Below are positions 20,901 to 27,084 of a DNA stretch of 27,084 nucleotides, in pieces. How positions within the stretch are numbered: position 1 is the first letter of the stretch; each line of letters opens with the position of its first letter. Location: the NCBI GenBank assembly GCA_001655205.1, contig LPNZ01010993.1:1-27084 (forward strand). The letters are read 5' to 3'. This stretch comes from Lenisia limosa (taxonomy: Eukaryota; Breviatea). The translations under genes and the position numbers were made by a program. A model generated the notes under the pieces. That model did not search any database. It was not told where the DNA came from and saw nothing but the letters and a program-made list of their open reading frames with translations.

Positions 20901-23900
20901 ACGAGGTTGAGGTTGGTGTATCGGAACTAACAGTTACAACGCTCTTGGTTCTGCTGTTACCTCCTCTCCCGCAGGAAAAGCTCCACTCGTCTACAGCCGA
21001 GATTGGCAAGTACAAAACCGTCATCAATGACTTAAGACATGAAATGGAGAAAGCCCATGTGGGNNNNNNNNNNNNNNNNNNNNNNNNNNNNNNNNNNNNN
21101 NNNNNNNNNNNNNNNNNNNNNNNNNNNNNNNNNNNNNNNNNNNNCATACCCATTTGATATTATTTTACTAATCAAATCAAGCCATTTTGATGAAATTCCT
21201 GGCTTACCTCTTCAGCACAACAGCCTTTCAACCGCAGGAGAGCATCAGAAAGACATTGGTGAAATGAACATGAAGGTCGCAGCTATAAGTGCGCATTTGG
21301 AGTCGGCTAACTCACGTGCAGCCGGTAAGTACTGCCTGAATCCCGTCCCGTGTAATCATACTGCTACATGCCCCTGGACTTTTGTTGTTGTGAATTGCAG
21401 GTGTTATTTCTTCAAATGTGCGAGTTGATTGACTTTTTTCAGGGCTTGAGAGCATCATCAAAGACGAGAAAACTCTACGCATGACTTCGGAAAAAAGAGC
21501 CGCGCAACTACATGAGGAGGTGGCTAACTTGAAAGCGGAAGTGGGTGTTACAATTGGCTAAGAAATGGGCTTCTGTACTGATATCGCAGCTAGCTACGTC
21601 CTCGTCCAAGGTCAAAATCCAAGAAGAGCGGATCTCAGATATGAGCAGAGAAAAGGAAGAACTCAGGTAAATTGAACCCCAGCATGTACCCTGCTAACTC
21701 ACAATATCCAGACAAGCGGTCAAAGAAACGGAGAATGGTGTGCGGGACATGCGAACACTGAACGACCAGCTCACCTCTCGAGCTGCCACCTTTGAATCAC
21801 AGGTAATGTTAGGCTGCTGTGTAAAACATGCCTAGTTTGATGTTCAATATTCGATAAATGAATAGTTAACTTTATTGAGTAAATCTCACCAATTATAGCA
21901 GTTGGTTACCCATTTAGGTATCGCAGCTGCAGCAATACTCCCAGACCATCCTGCAGCAGTATGAGGACCTAGCCAATCGCACCACCTCCGACGAAGCGGT
22001 GGAGGTCCGTGAGCTCAAGACCGCTTTGGGCCTGGCATCTGCTGAGGGGCAGAGCACTCGCATGGGTATGGGTCTACTTTCACAGTATATATTGATTTTA
22101 GTATGATATAGTATGATATATGTAGATAGTATATATCATATAATATTATATATTATATGAATATGATATGATATCAATCATCTGGATTGAAGCATGTAAA
22201 AAGCTATGTGTTGTTGGCTTTAGATATTGATATTGTGAGTGTACAAAATGACTGGATCCATTATCCTCTAGAGCTTAATGAGAAGGCAAGTCGACTTGCA
22301 GCTCTCGAAGCTCGTGTAGTTGGTAGGCTGACGGTGGCGTTAAATGGTGTTACTGCTTATTACATCTCATGAACAACCCTCTGTTACCTTGGCAGCGGCT
22401 GAGCGCGATGTGAAGGTCGAGTCTGAACGTGCCCATGCGCTCGAGACCAAGTTACATGACTTGGAGTACCAGGTTGGACTGAAGATGAAGGAGGATATTT
22501 CGACCCATGTGTCACTTTATTTGTCTCATTTATCAGAACCGAATTGCTCTCCCACAGGCACACGGCGAGGCTCTATCAAATGAAAGGTCAAAAGTGGGGC
22601 TGGCTCCCTTAGACTTCGTTCATATTCTTGAATTATGTTCATAAATATGTACTTTTGGATGGTTGGGACTAACCCCCCTCCCCTCCCGCAGCTTATAATA
22701 GTGGAGACGAAGATGGCGGCAATGACTGCAGATTTGGATCGATTTGCGTCTGAAGCGTCTAAGCTCAGGTGAGTGTAAAGAACATCATTCTTTGTTTGGG
22801 CTTTACTTGAGAACAGTGTTTCTTGGGGGGGGGGGGNNNNNNNNNNNNNNNNNNNNNNNNNNNNNGCCTTGATTGCGTCTCTGGAGTCCAAAGTCTCCCA
22901 ACTCGAAGCCAATGTTGGTCTTTTTGAACCAATCCTCATCCACTAGATTTCACAAGATTTTACCCATGCCTCAACATATGTCTTTTCCTCACGGCCAGGT
23001 CCAAACGATGAAGGTCAAAGAGAACGCTGCGTTGGAGGATGCTCAGAAGTCCAGACGGGAGGCCCACGAGATTACTGTTGACGCCCAAGTTTTGGCTCAG
23101 CGACTGGAGGAGTGGGGGGGGGGGGNNNNNNNNNNNNNNNNNNNNGTAATGCTCAGGATCGAGTTGACGTCCTGGTCAAAGAGGTTTGCTGAATGCTGAA
23201 TACTTTTAAATATTTCACTTAATTCTTGATCTCACCTCATAGAACACCGCCCTACAGAGTCAATGTCTCCTCAACCAGGCAGCAGTGTCGAATAAGGAAG
23301 ACGAGGGTGGGAGAGGGCTTTTCATATCAATATAAGAAGGAGATTGGTGTTTTTATTTGGAGAACGAAACGGAATTTATCAAGTGAAGAGCAATTATATT
23401 CGCTTGATGTAGTGATTATATGTATCTTACGGTATAGGCTCAGCTCTGAGGAGAGATCTGCATCGAGCTGAGGTATGTCATATGACCTGATTATTTGTGC
23501 CTATGTAGCTCTGTAAGACAACTTTTTTTCGCTTGGATGTTTTGCTGTGCCTCCTGTATCAGTCTCGCATTAACGGCATTTTAGTCTCGAGTTGCGGACT
23601 TAGAGGACCGTCAGCGACATCGGGATAACCAGGAGAAGGAAATGTGAGGAGTGGCTTTGAGTAGCGGTTGTTTTTGCGACATTATTTCAGTCTCATTGTT
23701 TAGTCCTCTAAAACTCCAAGCGGAACTTGATAATGCACACAGAGAAGTTCAGTATGCGGTGATAGTGTAGTTTTTTTTTGGGTTACTATCGACACTTTCA
23801 AACCCTTCGCTGCCAGTATGATCTTTGAACCCATACTGTGGAAAACAGCTTACTCTACAGACGGCTTCACCATGAGAGGGACGAAATGGCGAACACACTT

Positions 23901-24619
23901 CGCAATGAGCTTGAGAAGTCTCGAATTGAGGTAGAAAAGGCCCAGCTGAGGTTCGCCTTTTGTGTAATAAGTGGCACTACTGAAGTCGGTAATAATGGCA
24001 TAATATCCTGACACCCAATGCTAAGACCATTCAGGGCAGCACAACCACCGCCCCAAGCCACCCCGGTCGCCGTTACCGCCGTAGAGCCAGCTAAGGACGA
24101 CTTTAGAGTGGGATACCGGGATTTGTAGCTTGAAACAATGCTTTTCTCATCACTCTAGGAAGAGAAGATGGAACGCCTTCAGGAATCCCTCAATGTGGGC
24201 ACTCTTTGGCTGTACTTTGCTGGGGGGGGGGGGGNNNNNNNNNNNNNNNNNNNNNNNNNNNNNNNNNNNNNNNNNNNNNNNNNNNNNNNNNNNNNNNNNN
24301 NNNNNNNNNNNNNNNNNNNNNNNNNNNNNNNNNNNNNNNNNNTCAAGAGCCAACACAAGCAGTTTGGTTCCTGATACAAAGGCAACATTCACCCCCTGCA
24401 CAGGACGTTCTAAGAGAAAACCAGACATTATCCCATGAACTTGCGAGTGCTTCTGCCCATAACACCCAGTTGAGAACGAGCCACTTTGCTTCTGATCTAC
24501 CGAGGTTGCATTCGAATGGTAGAGGGGCGGTGGACATCATTTTGTGAATAGACTCGTCCAGTGTATCATTTATATTTCAGAATCCCGCACCAGTCTTGCC
24601 CGCTTCCGAATCAATCAAG
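14997..24619 (+). CDS. Gene F: very long coiled-coil protein, CCDC57-like N-terminus, about 50 exons, 3' end not seen
   Basis: The ATG at 14997 gives a Ser/Pro-rich head (MSYSSGVLPASVSRGVPAPS) that splices in phase at 15100 (GTAAGC) to 15338. Exons then run 15338-15408, 15602-15693, 15784-15828, 15953-16085, 16208-16302, 16405-16489, 16601-16698, 16823-16922, 17039-17117 (gap), 17308-17379, 17448-17549, 17658-17756, 17847-17954, 18093-18185, 18326-18389, 18485-18632, 18718-18818, 19084-19260, 19311-19351, 19501-19611, 19839-19901, 19988-20095, 20219-20309 and on to 24581-24619. About 1,370 residues are visible, almost all heptad-like Glu/Lys/Ala/Leu/Gln coiled coil. Residues around DFEYNLTLLRDRDAELEKYD strongly recall the N-terminal block of CCDC57, a centriolar-satellite/ciliary protein, so a basal-body or microtubule-organising role is inferred. 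It is longer than human CCDC57 (about 915 residues), and generic coiled coils mislead easily. Oddities: an in-frame TAG at 19233-19235, and an open phase-1 donor at 24620 with no further exon found before the retroelement. Confidence 0.65.
17764..17823 (+). repeat. Two tandem 30-bp units in a gene F intron
   Basis: Units 17764-17793 and 17794-17823 match at 27 of 30 positions. They lie in the proposed 90-nt intron 17757-17846, which is itself free of stops and in frame; read through, it would encode NDMRPFLHD-RNDIRPFLHD. Confidence 0.9.
19233..19235 (+). other. In-frame TAG inside an otherwise coding-like exon of gene F
   Basis: The exon 19084-19260 reads LMEKEFERTRSELLAN, then TAG, then DTIRMGSS, with good phase on both sides. 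The alternative is a 76-nt intron 19160-19235 (GTAGTC...AATTAG), phase 0 at both ends, that removes the coiled-coil-like segment. Confidence 0.6.
22066..22271 (+). repeat. AT-rich intron of gene F with short palindromic repeats
   Basis: A 206-nt intron containing a direct repeat of AGTATGATAT (from about 22098) and a run of interleaved ATAT palindromes up to about 22175. It could form hairpins. No gene is seen inside. Confidence 0.6.
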
Positions 24620-25355
24620 GTGAGTAACATCCATAAAAAAACACAATTATTATCATATAAATTAAATGGACCAAAATGTCCATTTTTGCTTATTTTTTCG
24701 GGAATATAATGTCATGGGGGTCCCTCTCTATGATGAGGGGTTGTACCAGGGGTATAGTCGCAATTTCCGCGAATTTTGAAAAGACAAAACTATATTGAAA
24801 GATGAAAAAAACACATACAAACACAATACAATATCAGTTAACAACAAGAAGAGAAGAACAGTGAAAACAAAGAAACATTAGTCTGAGGTGGCAGCGGACC
24901 AGCATACCGTGGGGAACCAACCCCCCCCCCCCCNNNNNNNNNNNNNNNNNNNNNNNNNNNNNNNNNNNNNNNNNNNNNAAGGTGGAGGCCAGGAAGACGA
25001 CAGCGCTCACCAAGACCAGACTGGCCCGGTGAAACATCTTGTAAAGATGTAATGGTACATTGGTAAACCCAAGGCAGGCGGTGGCGGGAGGCAATTATGT
25101 AGCGGCGGAGGCACTAAGAGCGAACGATGGCGGAAGTGAGGCAGAGACAACGAAAACAACAAGACTAGACAGTTGCGGCGGCGGCGGCGGCGACGACGAA
25201 GACGAAGACGGTCGACAAGAGAGCGAGGGGCAACAGGCAGTTGTGGCGCGGAAACTTGAGAGGAGGTAACGCGTAGGCGGAGGCGGCGGCAGAACAAACA
25301 GCAGACGACAAGGGGCAACGAGGCAGTTCACAGCAGAAACGTAGGAGTGGGACAG
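24620..25355. other. Region between the last visible F exon and the RT relic; no gene recognised
   Basis: Starts as an intron (GTGAGT). It holds an AT-rich stretch, a G-rich GGGGTCCCTCT motif at 24717, a C13 run at 24921-24933, a gap (24934-24978) and GC-rich simple sequence. It may be F intron sequence, the 3' end of the retroelement, or both. Confidence 0.5.
25170..25215 (+). repeat. GCG/GAC-rich trinucleotide low complexity
   Basis: Five GGC-type triplets followed by GAC/GAA triplets. Open frames through it on either strand are homopolymer-like and are not called as genes. Confidence 0.85.
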
Positions 25356-25522
25356 TCAGTTGATAACCATAAGATGGGACTTTGGTCCAGTGGCCGACAT
25401 CTTATGGTGGGCAAGGAAGCTCAGAGAGAGACTGTAGGGTGGAGGCATTGTGGGCTGTGAGAGTGAGGTAAATGCCGCTACTTTTAGTCGGCAAAATGAG
25501 GGATGGTATCCTTGCTGGGATC

Positions 25523-25571
25523 GCGGGTTGAGGAATATTGCAAAGAGGAGTGGTGATAGGGGGTCTCCTTG
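25523..25571 (-). pseudogene. Reverse transcriptase box QGDPLSPLLF
   Basis: The most diagnostic part of the relic: CAAGGAGACCCC... reads QGDPLSPLLFAIFLNP on the minus strand, a block typical of LINE reverse transcriptases. Downstream sequence continues open to 25356 but without a recognisable catalytic DD pair. Confidence 0.85.
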
Positions 25572-26659
25572 GGGGGGGGGGTCCCTCTGCGGAGNNNNNN
25601 NNNNNNNNNNNNNNNNNNNNNNNNNNNNNNNNNNNNNNNNNNNNNNNNNNNNNCACACAGGTTAAGTTGGTCAGGAATGACTCTATGAAGAGGCGTATCT
25701 GCGGTGGTGGGAGGAGGGTGCCTAGGCCGTCAAGGATGCCAGAGTGGGGCGTTTTGTCAAATGCTCCTTTGATGTCGACAAAGTGAGATAGGAGTAACTG
25801 GTTACTTTCTGCAGCATCTCTAGGAGGGTGCGGATACCGAGTANNNNNNNNNNNNNNNNNNNNNNNNNNNNNNNNNNNNNNNNNNNNNNNNNNNNTCTTC
25901 GATCATTCTTAGCATTTGGCGTGCGAGGATTCGTGTGAGCATTTTTCCATTGTTAGAGGTGAGGACAATTGGACGGGTTCTGCTCAGGTCGCTAAGAGAC
26001 CGGCTCCCTTTTTCCTTGATCCGTTTTGGAGGAGAGTGGAAAACGGGCTGCTAAGAGTTCGGTAACGTGATGGGGAGCATGGGCTATGTGGGGTCTAGAG
26101 ATACCATCTGGACCCTGGGCGGTGCCGCCTTCCGGGAGATTGGCGAGTACTTCCTCGGAGGTGATTTTCTCGATCACGGGTGCCCACATGGAGGCAGTTG
26201 CATTTCGCTGCACCATAAGTGATGCCCGTTGGGAGTGGCGGTGGCGTGAGGGTGGTACCTTGGGGGGTCCCATTTGCGTTAAAGAATTCTTTCATGGCGG
26301 CTAGGTGTGATAGCTGGATTATCGGTTCCCTTTGGGGTGGTTACACAGTATAAGCGTGGGGGCTGGGTCACATGCTCCAGTGAAGGTTTTTAGGGCACTA
26401 CTGAGTGTCGCCCTGAACTAAGGTCGAGTGCGTCAAGGGCTGCCTCGGCTGCAGCGGCATCCTGTTTCTTCCAGTCGACCGCGGCTGTCTGGAGGATGAT
26501 GGCGGCCTCCAGGGCTGATGTCCATTTGTCGTCAGATACTTTTGACAAGGGGCCAGTAAGAAGGATCTAATGATCTTTCTCATATTGTACTTTGGCGCGA
26601 TTTGGGACTCAGGTATCGACGTCTAGTGGTGTTTAGGCGCAGAAGTGATTGAAGACCAC

Positions 26660-27082
26660 TTAGCCGATCGATGACTTGGCTGACCTCGGCGTTGAGGCGG
26701 AGTGCCTTCCCGGGGTGGCGCGGCCTACAGTGAAGAGCATTGACCTTAATTCCCTCATTGAAGCGATTTGGGAGAGTAGGGAGTTGGCCTCGGGGGCGCT
26801 ACTGGGCGGGGAGGTTTCCTCTGTGATGGTGGCGGCTACAATTTCTGCATATTCGTCTTTTTCTTTCTTTTCCCAATGTGAGAAACGGGGGGACGCTATT
26901 GACCTTGAGGGAAGAGGGGATAGGGGGAACAGGGCTCGGAGGGGGGGTTCTGTTGTCGTCGACCTCAGCTCTGGTTCGAGCGAGGGGCTTTTTCTTCCCA
27001 GTCGGGTGCAGAGACGCTCGAGGATTGGGGTTGCCTTCTTCTCTTTAATAGGGGAGGTTGGGGTTGCCTTCTTCTCTTTGAT
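26660..27082 (-). pseudogene. Upstream open frame of the retroelement polyprotein relic
   Basis: 140 codons stay open from the window edge to a TAA at 26660-26662. The translation is Pro/Ser/Arg/Lys-rich (WEKKEKDEYAEIVAATITEE) with no domain recognised. An overlapping frame continues as LRLNAEVSQVIDRLSGLQSL, suggesting a frameshift near 26740. Its position upstream of the RT blocks supports it being part of the same element. Confidence 0.5.
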
Positions 27083-27084
27083 AG
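27027..27084. repeat. Direct repeat, two 25-bp copies with 33-bp period
   Basis: Copies 27027-27051 and 27060-27084 differ at one base (24 of 25). The 33-bp period keeps the minus-strand frame, giving IKEKKATP twice in the relic open frame. The repeat may continue past the window. Confidence 0.9.

Larger units (their letters stand above)
25356..27084 (-). mobile_element. Degenerate non-LTR (LINE-type) retrotransposon, runs off the right edge
   Basis: Minus-strand translation in changing frames shows reverse transcriptase blocks in the correct order: EEVLANLPEGGTAQGPDGI (about 26180-26100), RTRPIVLTSNNGKMLTRIL (about 25980-25910), FVDIKGAFDKTPHSGILDGL (about 25782-25720) and QGDPLSPLLFAIFLNP (25571-25524). 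The second and third match RT motifs upstream of and including the first catalytic Asp box; the fourth is the conserved box before the (F/Y)xDD motif. No intact xxDD box is visible after it. Stops and frame changes separate the blocks and two gaps interrupt the domain, so the copy is inactive. No LTR, integrase, endonuclease, poly-A tail or target-site duplication can be seen; the 5' part lies beyond 27084. Confidence 0.8.

Noticed and set aside
6457-24234. G-runs as designed G-quadruplex regulatory elements
   Set aside because: They are single uninterrupted runs mostly abutting gaps, so sequencing or assembly artefact and slippage must be excluded first.
25356-27084. Endogenous retrovirus or LTR retrotransposon
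   Set aside because: RT boxes are of the LINE style and no LTR, protease, RNase H, integrase or envelope-like sequence is seen.

Overview
The window is nuclear DNA of a eukaryote. Genes are split into many short exons joined by GT-AG introns of about 45-240 nt, reading phase is kept across nearly every junction, and a degenerate non-LTR retrotransposon sits at the right end. It is a draft scaffold with 17 N gaps: 1179-1305, 2033-2042, 2413-2454, 3494-3555, 6467-6534, 7380-7484, 14246-14446, 17118-17203, 18857-18944, 19723-19807, 21064-21144, 22837-22865, 23126-23145, 24235-24342, 24934-24978, 25595-25653 and 25844-25895. The species cannot be named. A long coiled-coil protein resembling the N-terminus of the centriole/cilium protein CCDC57 would suit a flagellated protist or zoosporic fungus, but that is inference.

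Layout from left to right. (A) 178-1178, minus strand: unrecognised multi-exon gene, 5' end lost in a gap. (B) 2144-3797, minus: unrecognised Ser/Arg-rich gene assembled from about nine phase-consistent exons. (C) 4115-6767, plus: 18-exon gene for a protein of about 438 residues that looks globular and conserved but that I cannot name; its 5' third needs two very short introns. (D) 7099-9371, minus: complete 13-exon aldo-keto reductase, the only confidently identified enzyme. (E) 9793-14555, plus: a very long Glu/Lys-rich low-complexity protein with a Pro/Gln/His/Asn-rich C-terminal part, divergently transcribed from D. (F) 14997 to at least 24619, plus: about 50 small exons encoding about 1,370 residues of coiled coil. 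(G) 25356-27084, minus: frameshifted LINE-type reverse transcriptase relic that runs off the window.

The genes show no operon-like or pathway relationship, as expected for a eukaryotic chromosome. Exon models were built by hand from splice sites and phase continuity. The AKR model is the best internal check: all splices keep phase, the length fits the family, and the catalytic and cofactor residues fall at the expected spacing. No convincing new molecular system was found. The points most worth a second look are protein E, the in-frame TAG in F, the sub-35-nt introns in C, the repeated acceptor-bearing units in A, and the recurrent G-runs just inside introns and beside gaps.
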